Shown here one piece after another: positions 1-8,071 of a DNA stretch of 37,571 bases. Position 1 is the stretch's first letter. Each line of letters begins with the position of its first letter. The DNA is from Lutibacter sp. (GTDB lineage: Bacteria; Bacteroidota; Bacteroidia; Flavobacteriales; Flavobacteriaceae), in assembly GCA_030656195.1 (NCBI GenBank), contig JAUSOJ010000148.1:1-37571 (forward strand), written 5' to 3'. The position numbers were made by a program, and so were the translations under genes. The notes under the pieces were generated by a model. That model had not been told where the DNA came from. It worked only from the letters and a program-made list of their open reading frames with translations, and did no database searches.

Positions 1-339
1 TACTATTTTTCAAAAAAAATTGCCGAATTGCACAAACTCGGCGTAAACGATATTATTACTGATGTGGGATTTGGTTTTGGAAAAACCACAGAACACAATT
101 ATCAATTATTAAAGCATTTAGAACTGTTCAAAAACCTTGAAACGCCTTTGCTCGCAGGTTTGTCTAGAAAAGGAATGCTTTACAAACCTTTAAACATCAC
201 TGCAGATGCTGCTTTAAACGCAACAACGGCGGCAAATACCATTGCGTTGCTTCATGGCGCGTCGATATTGAGGGTTCACGACGTAAAAGAAGCCGTTGAA
301 GCGGTAAAAATTGTAACATTGTTAAACAATAAGTTATGA
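1..339 (+). CDS. folP: Dihydropteroate synthase, C-terminal part (5' end outside window)
   Basis: Frame is open from base 1; 'DIITDVGFGFGKTTEHNYQLL', 'LAGLSRKGML', 'NATTAANTIALLHGASILRVHDVKEAVEAVKI' are typical FolP C-terminal motifs. Confidence 0.93.
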   Translation, partial: YYFSKKIAELHKLGVNDIITDVGFGFGKTTEHNYQLLKHLELFKNLETPLLAGLSRKGMLYKPLNITADAALNATTAANTIALLHGASILRVHDVKEAVEAVKIVTLLNNKL

Positions 340-1025
340 AAAAATTACTGCTCGTATTTCTTCCTTTTTTAATGCTTGCCTGCGCAAAAAAAGAAGTCAA
401 AATACCCACTTTGGCCGAAAAAGGAGTTCAGGAAATACAAAATCATTCGCAAGTTTGGCTGTTTTTTGAAGTTAAAAACAACGACACCATAGCCGTTGTT
501 AATCGAAAAAACACCATCAGCACTACGCATTGGATTTATAATATCGACAAACGATTGCCTTTAAAAGCAATTATGCCTTCCATTATAATGCTGCAGGACA
601 AGCACGCAAACTCTATGCATTCAGAAAAAGGAATGCTCGATTATTTTAGCTATTCCGACACCATTTCAAAACGACTTTCCTTTTTGGATTTTGATGGCGT
701 CACTTTTAAAATTGATGGCTTTTTGTCCAATAAATTTACAGAAAACAACGCCGATTATATAAATTACCATAATGTACATCTGGTTTTTAATAAAAACAGC
801 GCTTTAATTAATGGGGTGAAAACCGACCGATTAAATTTCAAAAAGGAACTCACGGCACTTTTAAAATTGTATGCTGAAGACAAACAAATGATGCTTCATT
901 TAAACTTTAATCGGAACTTAATGTATCAGGACTATTTATTTTACAGAACAATTATTCAAAATCTAAGCCGTGAAAACATTTTAATAAATCAGATTGAATT
1001 TATTTATAACGAAAATGAAGGTTAG
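336..1025 (+). CDS. Uncharacterized lipoprotein
   Basis: 229 aa ORF; signal peptide with lipobox-like 'FLMLACAKK'; start overlaps folP stop (ATGA). Confidence 0.75.
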   Translation: MKKLLLVFLPFLMLACAKKEVKIPTLAEKGVQEIQNHSQVWLFFEVKNNDTIAVVNRKNTISTTHWIYNIDKRLPLKAIMPSIIMLQDKHANSMHSEKGMLDYFSYSDTISKRLSFLDFDGVTFKIDGFLSNKFTENNADYINYHNVHLVFNKNSALINGVKTDRLNFKKELTALLKLYAEDKQMMLHLNFNRNLMYQDYLFYRTIIQNLSRENILINQIEFIYNENEG

Positions 1026-1091
1026 GCCTATTGGTTCAATTAACTGTTTAACAAGCCATCTTTTTTTCCTATTTTTACAAAAACAAATTGA

Positions 1092-1865
1092 ATGTTCGAT
1101 TTTCTGAATTTTTCTTATCTTGATATTTTAGACATCGTTTTGGTGGCTACGCTGCTTTACTATGTGTACAAACTTTTGAAAGGAAGTGTTGCCATCAATA
1201 TTTTTATTGGGATTGGACTTGTTATCATTATTTGGAAAATAACCCAAGCGCTTCAAATGGAAATGCTTAGCGGTTTGCTGGGAACACTTGTTAGTTTGGG
1301 CGCTATCGCCATACTTATTGTTTTTCAGCCTGAAGTTCGAAAATTTTTGCTGATGCTGGGCTCCACAAATTTCACCAACCGAAAAAGTTTTTTAAAACAA
1401 ATCAACTTTTTGAAAAGTGAAATTTATATTACTATGGATGTAGAAACCATCGTTAAAGCCTGCGAATCGATGTCGGCCGTAAAAACTGGCGCTTTATTGG
1501 TTTTGGAAAGAACGCATAATTTAGATTTTGTGAAAGCTACCGGCGATAAAATGAATTCCGAAGTCAACCAGCCCATTTTGGAAAGCATTTTCTATAAAAA
1601 CAGTCCGTTACACGACGGTGCGGTAATTATAAAAGATAACTTTATCATAGCCACCAGGGTTGTTTTGCCGCTTTCCGCAAAAAACATCCCGGCACGATTT
1701 GGATTGCGCCATAGAGCTGCCATTGGAATTACCGAAAAAACGGACGCACTTTGTTTGATAGTTTCAGAAGAAACGGGCAAAATATCGTATATAAAAGACG
1801 GAGAATTTGTGTTGTTCAAAAATACCCAGGAACTTATTGAAATGATTAGGTATGACCTTAATTAA
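1092..1865 (+). CDS. cdaA: Diadenylate cyclase (CdaA/DacA type)
   Basis: N-terminal TM helices; DAC motifs 'SPLHDGAVII' and 'RFGLRHRAAIGITE'. Confidence 0.95.
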   Translation: MFDFLNFSYLDILDIVLVATLLYYVYKLLKGSVAINIFIGIGLVIIIWKITQALQMEMLSGLLGTLVSLGAIAILIVFQPEVRKFLLMLGSTNFTNRKSFLKQINFLKSEIYITMDVETIVKACESMSAVKTGALLVLERTHNLDFVKATGDKMNSEVNQPILESIFYKNSPLHDGAVIIKDNFIIATRVVLPLSAKNIPARFGLRHRAAIGITEKTDALCLIVSEETGKISYIKDGEFVLFKNTQELIEMIRYDLN

Positions 1866-1872
1866 GTTCTGT

Positions 1873-1905
1873 GTTAAATGTTATACGTTAAATGTTATAT
1901 GTTGA
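1873..1905. repeat. Imperfect 14-bp tandem repeat (GTTAAATGTTATAY)
   Basis: GTTAAATGTTATAC (1873-1886) + GTTAAATGTTATAT (1887-1900) + partial GTTGA. Confidence 0.7.
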
Positions 1906-1956
1906 AATAACTAATTAACGGTTAATCAAACAAACAACTAAACAATTAAACAGCAA

Positions 1957-3720
1957 CTAAACCATTTCATTGGAAAATTGCATATCATACAGCGTTTTGT
2001 AATAGCCATTTTTCTCCAGCAATTCCAAATGCGAACCTTGTTCCACAATGTGTCCTTTATCCATCACAATAATTTTATCGGCTTTTTTTATGGTTGTTAA
2101 CCTGTGCGCAATAATGATGGAAGTTTGATGCCTTGTAATTTTATCTGTGGCCTCCTGAATCAATTTTTCTGAATAAGAATCGATGGATGAGGTTGCTTCA
2201 TCTAAAATTAAAATGCTTGGTTTACTGACATAGGCGCGTAAAAAAGCAATTAACTGACGTTGTCCTGTAGACAACATACCGCCGCGTTCCTTCACATTAT
2301 AACTATAATTGTTTGGCAAACTCATAACAAATTCGTGAATGCCAATTTCTTTGGCGGCATCAATCACCTGATCTAAAGTAATTGATTCATCGCTTAATGC
2401 AATATTGTTATAAATGGAGTCGGAAAACAGAAAAACATCTTGTAAAACCACGGCAATCTGATTTCTCAAGGAAGGCAATGTGTATTTCAAAATATTTGTG
2501 CCATCAATACAAATTTCGCCCTGATCAATCTCATAAAAACGATTGACCAAATTGATGATGGTAGATTTTCCAGCGCCGGTTGCCCCAACAATGGCCACAG
2601 TTTCGCCTGCATTTACCTTGAATGAGATTCCTTTTAAAACTTCTTCACCCTTGTTATAACTGAAACGAACATCTTTAAATTCAATATCGCCTTTAAAACT
2701 TTTCGCTTCCAAATCACCGGTTTGGGCAATTTGATCTTTGGTGTCCAACACTTCAAAAACCCTGTCACCGGCAACCATTCCCAATTGCAGCGTGTTAAAT
2801 TTATCGGCAATCTGGTTTAATGGCCTAAACAACATTTGGGCCATCATAATAAATGCGATTATTTGTCCGATTTCTGTAGTTCCGTTGTTTACAATATCCA
2901 AGCCGCCGTACCAAACCAACAATCCGACAGAAATAGAAGCCAAAATTTCGGCAATCGGGAAGAAAATAGAATAATACCAAACTGTTCTGATGTTTGCTTT
3001 TTTGTGTAAATCATTGATTTTGACAAATTTTTCATATTCCACTTTTTCGTGGTTGAACAACTGCACAATTTTCATTCCCGTAACGCGTTCCTGCACAAAA
3101 CCATTTAAATTCGCCACTTGAATCCGCACTTCCTGAAAAGCCGATTTAATGGCAATTTGAAATAATTTGGTGGCGTAAATCAAAACCGGAAGCACAATAA
3201 ACGCAATCAAAGCCATTCTCCAGTTCATCCAAAGCATCACAATGGCCACCACCAGCATTTTTAACAAATCACTGATGATCATAAACAATCCTTGTCCGAA
3301 AAATTGCGCGATTGTTTCAGTATCAGAAACCAAACGCGTCACCAATTTTCCCACCGAAGAATTGTCGAAATACGACATTTTAAATTGCAGCATATGCTTG
3401 TTTAGCTGCACCCTGATGTCCTTAATAATATGCTGTCCCAGCCAATTCACTTTATAAATAAAAATAAACTGCAATAAAACTTCGGCTATTAAAAAAACAA
3501 CCATCAACATTGAGAAGTATAAAATTCCTTCTTTGTCCTTATTTTTGAAGTAGATATTTACAATTTCCTGCAATAAAATTGGTCTCGCAACGGTAGCCAG
3601 CGACAGTAAAATTGCCGAAAAAGTGCCTATAAAAAATTCCCATCGGTATTTTTTGGAAAAACCCAATAAGCGGTTAAATATTTTTGCGTCAAAAGCGTTG
3701 CCTGTAACTTTTTTACTCAT
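1957..3720 (-). CDS. ABC transporter ATP-binding protein/permease (MsbA-like exporter)
   Basis: Six-TM domain plus NBD: Walker A 'GATGAGKST', signature 'LSTGQRQL', Walker B 'ILILDEATSSID'. Confidence 0.93.
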   Translation of the reverse strand: MSKKVTGNAFDAKIFNRLLGFSKKYRWEFFIGTFSAILLSLATVARPILLQEIVNIYFKNKDKEGILYFSMLMVVFLIAEVLLQFIFIYKVNWLGQHIIKDIRVQLNKHMLQFKMSYFDNSSVGKLVTRLVSDTETIAQFFGQGLFMIISDLLKMLVVAIVMLWMNWRMALIAFIVLPVLIYATKLFQIAIKSAFQEVRIQVANLNGFVQERVTGMKIVQLFNHEKVEYEKFVKINDLHKKANIRTVWYYSIFFPIAEILASISVGLLVWYGGLDIVNNGTTEIGQIIAFIMMAQMLFRPLNQIADKFNTLQLGMVAGDRVFEVLDTKDQIAQTGDLEAKSFKGDIEFKDVRFSYNKGEEVLKGISFKVNAGETVAIVGATGAGKSTIINLVNRFYEIDQGEICIDGTNILKYTLPSLRNQIAVVLQDVFLFSDSIYNNIALSDESITLDQVIDAAKEIGIHEFVMSLPNNYSYNVKERGGMLSTGQRQLIAFLRAYVSKPSILILDEATSSIDSYSEKLIQEATDKITRHQTSIIIAHRLTTIKKADKIIVMDKGHIVEQGSHLELLEKNGYYKTLYDMQFSNEMV

Positions 3721-4465
3721 TTTTACTGATTGTTTTTGGATAAGTTACCTGCGTTAAAAATAATCCTTGCGCTGGCGCTGACGGTCCGGCGTTGCACCTG
3801 TTTTCACTTTCTATAACTTGTATAAATTCATCCAACGTCATTTTTCCTTTTCCTATTTCAATTAAAGTGCCCACAATGGCACGCACCATATTTCTTAAAA
3901 AGCGATCGGCTGTAATATGAAACACCAACAATTGATCGTTTTGTTTCCAACCGGCCTGCATAATGTTACAATTATACGTTCTTACGTCGGAATTTGAGCG
4001 TGAAAAACATTTAAAATTGGTGTGGGTTTTTAAAATTTCGGCCGCTTCGTTCATTTTTTCAACCGCCAATCTGGTGGTGATTAACTGCCAGGCGGTTTCG
4101 GTTAAAAACGGATTTTTACCCAAAAATATTCGGTATTCATAGCTTCTGCTGGTGGCATCAAAACGTGCGTGGGCATTTTCTGTGGTTTCAAATATGTCGT
4201 AAACCACAATGTCATCGGGCAACAAACCATTCAATTTGTATATAATTTCTTGCGGATTAAATTCCTTTTCAATATCCACATGCCCAAAAAATTCCTCGGC
4301 GTGAACACCGGTATCGGTTCTTCCCGCACCAACAATTTCAAGCGGTGTCCTAAAAATGGTTGAGAATGATTTGTTCAACAATTCCTGCACCGTTAACGCA
4401 TTGGGCTGCACTTGCCATCCGTGATAGTTGGTTCCTTTATATGCTAATTTGATAAAATATCTCAA
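3713..4465 (-). CDS. truA: tRNA pseudouridine synthase A
   Basis: 'RYFIKLAYKGTNYHGWQVQPNALTVQE', 'GAGRTDTGVHA', 'FLRNMVRAIVGTLIEIGKG'. The ORF track start (4504) looks too far upstream; a TTG at 4465 fits the conserved N-terminus. Confidence 0.92.
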   Translation of the reverse strand: MRYFIKLAYKGTNYHGWQVQPNALTVQELLNKSFSTIFRTPLEIVGAGRTDTGVHAEEFFGHVDIEKEFNPQEIIYKLNGLLPDDIVVYDIFETTENAHARFDATSRSYEYRIFLGKNPFLTETAWQLITTRLAVEKMNEAAEILKTHTNFKCFSRSNSDVRTYNCNIMQAGWKQNDQLLVFHITADRFLRNMVRAIVGTLIEIGKGKMTLDEFIQVIESENRCNAGPSAPAQGLFLTQVTYPKTISKNE

Positions 4466-4474
4466 TTGAAATGC

Positions 4475-4482
4475 TATTTTTG
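4475..4482 (+). promoter_or_regulatory. Putative -7 element (TATTTTTG) for the phosphoesterase gene
   Basis: Matches the Bacteroidota TAnnTTTG -7 consensus, about 50 nt upstream of ATG 4532. Confidence 0.45.
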
Positions 4483-4490
4483 TGCAGTTG

Positions 4491-4498
4491 CAAATATA
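4491..4498 (-). promoter_or_regulatory. Putative -7 element (TATATTTG) for truA
   Basis: Matches TAnnTTTG on the minus strand, about 25 nt upstream of the proposed TTG start. Confidence 0.5.
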
Positions 4499-4531
4499 CG
4501 CCATATTTGTGAGTTCCTAATTTCACAACAA

Positions 4532-5029
4532 ATGAAAAAAATTTTATTGCTTTCTGATACCCACGGCTATATTGATGACCAAATATTAAAGTTTGTAAAA
4601 AAGGCTGATGAAGTATGGCACGTTGGCGATATTGGTTCTTTTGAGGTGGTTGACGCCCTGAAAAAGCTAAAGCCTTTGCGGGCAGTTTACGGAAATATTG
4701 ACGATGCTGTGATGCGGGCCGAATTTCCGTTGGACAACAAGTTTACCATTGAAAAAGTAACAGTTTGGATGACGCACATTGGTGGTTATCCGAACAATTA
4801 CAATCCGAGAGTGAAGGAAGAAATTGCCACAAATACACCGAAATTGTTTATCACCGGCCATTCTCATATTTTAAAAGTGATGTTTGATAAAAAACTGAAT
4901 TTGCTTCATATGAATCCGGGAGCGGCAGGGAAATACGGATTTCATACGGTAAGAACGATGCTTCGGTTTGAAATTCATGAAGATGCTGTTACCAATTTGG
5001 AAATTATAGAACTTGAGAAAAGGGCTTGA
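4532..5029 (+). CDS. Metallophosphoesterase (YfcE/MJ0936-type phosphodiesterase family)
   Basis: 'MKKILLLSDTHGY', 'VWHVGDIGS', 'VYGNIDD', 'THIGGY', 'FITGHSHI', 'LLHMNPGAAG'. ATG at 4532 preferred over 4466. Confidence 0.92.
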   Translation: MKKILLLSDTHGYIDDQILKFVKKADEVWHVGDIGSFEVVDALKKLKPLRAVYGNIDDAVMRAEFPLDNKFTIEKVTVWMTHIGGYPNNYNPRVKEEIATNTPKLFITGHSHILKVMFDKKLNLLHMNPGAAGKYGFHTVRTMLRFEIHEDAVTNLEIIELEKRA

Positions 5030-5110
5030 AGTCCGAAGACGGAAGTCGGAAGACGGAAGACGGAAGTCGGAAGATGGAAGTCGGAAGACGGAAGTCGGAA
5101 GACGGAAGTT
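5027..5110. repeat. Tandem 7-bp repeat array (GGAAGWC), 12 units
   Basis: tgaagtc cgaagac ggaagtc ggaagac ggaagac ggaagtc ggaagat ggaagtc ggaagac ggaagtc ggaagac ggaagtt read directly; begins at the phosphoesterase stop codon. Confidence 0.95.
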
Positions 5111-5170
5111 GAAAATTTAAATGTTTCAAGTTTAAAAATATAAAAATCAATTTAATTGAAATTTGTCTTA

Positions 5171-5207
5171 ACCGCAAGTAACGCAAAGAAAAAACGCAAA
5201 GAGCGCG
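5171..5207. repeat. Degenerate CGCAAAG repeat cluster
   Basis: acCGCAAGtaaCGCAAAGaaaaaaCGCAAAGagCGCG. Confidence 0.7.
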
Positions 5208-5270
5208 ATTTTTTTTTGTTTAAGATTTGATTAAGCCATTTTAAAATCGTCAATCAAAAATCAATTTGCG

Positions 5271-5373
5271 TAAGGGATTGAACGGTATGTTTGAGCACTT
5301 TTTTAGTTGCTTTTCGCAAAAAAAAATGCGAGTAGTGAAAGCCCGACCCGCCAGCCGGCGGGGAACGCCCTTA
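5271..5373 (+). ncRNA. Candidate structured RNA / conserved intergenic element (possibly Flavo-1-like; unverified)
   Basis: Closing stem TAAGGG (5271-5276)/CCCTTA (5368-5373); internal TTGC-TTTTC-GCAA hairpin flanked by T-run/A-run pairing and GCA/TGC; hairpin CCCGCC-AGCC-GGCGGG (5347-5362). Confidence 0.4.
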
Positions 5374-5381
5374 AAATAAAA

Positions 5382-5411
5382 AAACCATTTCAAACGAATT
5401 TGAAATGGTTT
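5382..5411 (-). terminator. Intrinsic terminator of the DUF4293-like gene
   Basis: 13-bp perfect stem AAACCATTTCAAA-CGAA-TTTGAAATGGTTT; T-rich tract (TTTTTATTTTAA) follows on the minus strand. Confidence 0.8.
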
Positions 5412-5440
5412 CTGCGCACTAATATACAAAGATTGTAGGT

Positions 5441-5875
5441 TTATCGCAATCTATCCACAGATTTCACGAGTTCTTCATCCTTTTTAATCGCTTTGTTGGC
5501 CAAAACCACAAAAACAATTGTAAAAATAGGAATGAGCAACCCAATACCCTTCTCAGAAACCTTAAATTCTCCAGATAAGTTTTGTGTAAAATACACGAGA
5601 ATGCCTACTAAAATAAAATTAATCAAAATTGCTAACCTCCCTAAAACAAATTGCAGCTGTCTTTTTTTAAACTGAAAAATTGCGAGGAGCGTTAGAATGG
5701 CCGATGCTATGAACAATACAAAAACACTTGCCAAGACCAAATTGGTTGAACTTATTGAATCGAATGCGTAAAATTTAGTTCCCTGCTCGGTGATCCATAA
5801 ATTGAAAGAGAAAATTAACCCTCCCGAAAGCACTGTGGCAATTAATAAATATATCGATTGTATTCTTTGAATCAT
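5441..5875 (-). CDS. DUF4293-like four-TM membrane protein
   Basis: 'MIQRIQSIYLLIATVLSGGLIF' start and four hydrophobic segments, typical of this Bacteroidota family. Confidence 0.75.
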   Translation of the reverse strand: MIQRIQSIYLLIATVLSGGLIFSFNLWITEQGTKFYAFDSISSTNLVLASVFVLFIASAILTLLAIFQFKKRQLQFVLGRLAILINFILVGILVYFTQNLSGEFKVSEKGIGLLIPIFTIVFVVLANKAIKKDEELVKSVDRLR

Positions 5876-5946
5876 ATTTAAACCAATTGCAGCAAAAATA
5901 CGTTTTATTTTTAAAGATTAAAAGATTACTATCTAAAATAAATTAT

Positions 5947-5954
5947 TATATTTG
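5947..5954 (+). promoter_or_regulatory. Putative -7 element (TATATTTG) of rho
   Basis: TAnnTTTG match about 130 nt upstream of the rho ATG, implying a leader of about 128 nt. Confidence 0.5.
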
Positions 5955-6087
5955 CAATGTCCTACCGCATAATTATATACAGGACCTACAACTAAAAAAT
6001 ATCACCACCCAGATTAACTCAAAATGAAATTCTTAAATTAATAAGATCATCATATTTATTCACTAACAATTATTACACATTTACATA

Positions 6088-7911
6088 ATGTTTGAAATTT
6101 CCGAACTAAAGGATAAATCTCTTTCAGAATTACAAGAGATTGCTAAAACAGTTGGAGCAAAAAAGTTTAGTCAATTAAAAAAACTAGAATTGGTTTATTT
6201 AATACTAGACGTTCAAGCCGCTGCTCCTCCAACTCCTTCCAAAATTGAAGCTTTATCTGATGATGACAAGCCAAAACGCAAACGCATCGTAAAAAAAGCA
6301 AATCAGCCCAAAGCAAACAAAAACGCTCCAGCCTCACAACAACAAAAAGAAAAAGCGCCCGAACTTTTCGCTGCTGTAGAAAAAGCTGAAGTTGAAGAAA
6401 CCACAAAACCAATTCAGGCTCCTGTGGTAAAAAAAGCCATTAAAAAGGCCGTAAAATTTACACAGGAAACGCCTGTTGAAAATACCGAAGAGGAAACTGT
6501 TGAAAAACCTTTAGTTAGAACTGATGGTGTAAAAATTGCCATTAAAAAATCGGCCAGACTGGAAACAAAAACGGAAACTGAAAGTCAGCCAGAAAGCATT
6601 GAAACAAGTGTTGATGTTACTGAAAACGTACAAGAAAGAACTCAGCAAAACCAGCCTAAACTGCTTATTAAACAGCCAAAACAACAAGGCAACCAACAAC
6701 AAGGCAACCAGCAACAAGGCAACCAACAAGCAAACCAACAAAGAGAAAAAGGTCCACGCAAACCTGGAAATCGCTTTAGAGATCCTGATTATGAATTTGA
6801 CGGGATTATTGAAAGTGAAGGTGTGTTGGAAATGATGCCAGATGGTTATGGTTTTTTACGCTCATCCGATTACAACTACCTTTCATCGCCAGATGATATT
6901 TACTTATCGCAATCACAAGTTAAATTGTTTGGTTTAAAAACCGGAGATACCGTAAAGGGTGTGGTTAGACCACCAAAAGAAGGCGAAAAATATTTTCCTT
7001 TAATTCGTGTTTCAAAAATAAACGGTTTAAATCCGAATGTGGTTAGAGACCGCGTTTCTTTTGAGCATTTAACGCCGCTTTTTCCTGAAGAAAAATTTAA
7101 TTTGGCAGGAAAAAACAGCACGCTTTCAACAAGAATCATCGACTTATTTTGTCCGATTGGAAAAGGACAAAGGGGAATGATTGTTTCGCAGCCGAAAACT
7201 GGTAAAACCATGTTGTTGAAGGATATTGCAAATTCAATTGCTTCAAATCACCCGGAAGTTTATCAAATTATTCTTTTAATTGATGAAAGACCAGAGGAAG
7301 TTACCGATATGCAACGAAGCGTAAGAGGCGAAGTTGTTGCATCAACTTTTGACGAACCGGCTGAAAAACACGTAAGAGTTGCCAATATTGTTTTGGAAAA
7401 AGCAAAACGTTTGGTTGAGTGCGGACACGATGTGGTTATTTTATTGGATTCCATCACGCGTTTGGCCAGGGCTTACAATACGGTTGCGCCAGCATCGGGT
7501 AAAATTTTATCGGGTGGTATTGACGCCAACGCATTGCACAAACCAAAACGATTTTTTGGAGCAGCGAGAAATATTGAAAATGGTGGTTCTTTAACCATTA
7601 TTGCAACGGCACTGACTGAAACAGGTTCAAAAATGGATGAAGTAATCTTTGAAGAGTTTAAAGGTACGGGTAACATGGAACTTCAATTGGAAAGAAATAT
7701 TGCCAACCGCAGAATTTATCCGGCTATTGACCTTGTTAAATCGAGCACACGAAGAGATGATTTATTGTTAGACCCAAAAACGGTAAAACGTATGTGGATC
7801 CTAAGAAAATATTTGGCCGATATGAATCCTGTAGAAGCTATGGAATTCATTAAAAGCAAAATTCAATACACCACTTCAAACGAAGAGTTTTTAATCTCTA
7901 TGAACGGGTAA
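6088..7911 (+). CDS. rho: Transcription termination factor Rho with long disordered N-terminal insertion
   Basis: Rho_N '[30 protein letters not shown]'; RNA-binding '[15 protein letters not shown]'; Walker A '[11 protein letters not shown]'; '[16 protein letters not shown]'. Confidence 0.97.
   Translation: MFEISELKDKSLSELQEIAKTVGAKKFSQLKKLELVYLILDVQAAAPPTPSKIEALSDDDKPKRKRIVKKANQPKANKNAPASQQQKEKAPELFAAVEKAEVEETTKPIQAPVVKKAIKKAVKFTQETPVENTEEETVEKPLVRTDGVKIAIKKSARLETKTETESQPESIETSVDVTENVQERTQQNQPKLLIKQPKQQGNQQQGNQQQGNQQANQQREKGPRKPGNRFRDPDYEFDGIIESEGVLEMMPDGYGFLRSSDYNYLSSPDDIYLSQSQVKLFGLKTGDTVKGVVRPPKEGEKYFPLIRVSKINGLNPNVVRDRVSFEHLTPLFPEEKFNLAGKNSTLSTRIIDLFCPIGKGQRGMIVSQPKTGKTMLLKDIANSIASNHPEVYQIILLIDERPEEVTDMQRSVRGEVVASTFDEPAEKHVRVANIVLEKAKRLVECGHDVVILLDSITRLARAYNTVAPASGKILSGGIDANALHKPKRFFGAARNIENGGSLTIIATALTETGSKMDEVIFEEFKGTGNMELQLERNIANRRIYPAIDLVKSSTRRDDLLLDPKTVKRMWILRKYLADMNPVEAMEFIKSKIQYTTSNEEFLISMNG
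6682..6726 (+). repeat. 15-bp in-frame tandem repeat (CAACAAGGCAACCAR) x3 within rho
   Basis: Units at 6682-6696, 6697-6711, 6712-6726; encodes QQGNQ repeats. Confidence 0.9.
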
Positions 7912-7914
7912 AAA

Positions 7915-7940
7915 GCCCCCTAACCCCCGAAGGGGGAATT
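7915..7940 (+). repeat. GCCCCCTAACCCCCGAAGGGGGAATT element, copy 1 (after rho stop)
   Basis: Direct reading; same sequence in inverse orientation near 24268 and 25561. CCCCC-GAA-GGGGG can fold. Confidence 0.9.
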
Positions 7941-7951
7941 AATATAAAGTT

Positions 7952-7979
7952 AAAAAAGCGAGCTGATGCTCGCTTTTTT
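7952..7979 (+). terminator. Intrinsic terminator downstream of rho
   Basis: AAAAAAGCGAGC-TGAT-GCTCGCTTTTTT, 12-bp stem with T-run. Confidence 0.85.
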
Positions 7980-8071
7980 ATTATCATATATTCGTTACCA
8001 TAACTAAAAAAAGCAATATTCAATGCTTCATCAACGGCTGAAATTTTAGCTTTTAACTTGAATTATAAATA

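Noticed and set aside
5004-5186. Minus-strand 60-aa ORF with heptad-like peptide repeat (RLPSSDF)
   Set aside because: It is a by-product of the 7-bp DNA repeat being open in frame; it overlaps the phosphoesterase 3' end and has no promoter or RBS that I could see.
6167-6741. Antisense ORFs of 81 and 76 aa in rho (leucine/valine-rich)
   Set aside because: Hydrophobic repeats are the antisense of the Q/N/K-rich codons; no independent support.
6536-6835. Alternative-frame 99-aa ORF inside rho
   Set aside because: Low-complexity out-of-frame reading of the K/Q-rich rho insertion.
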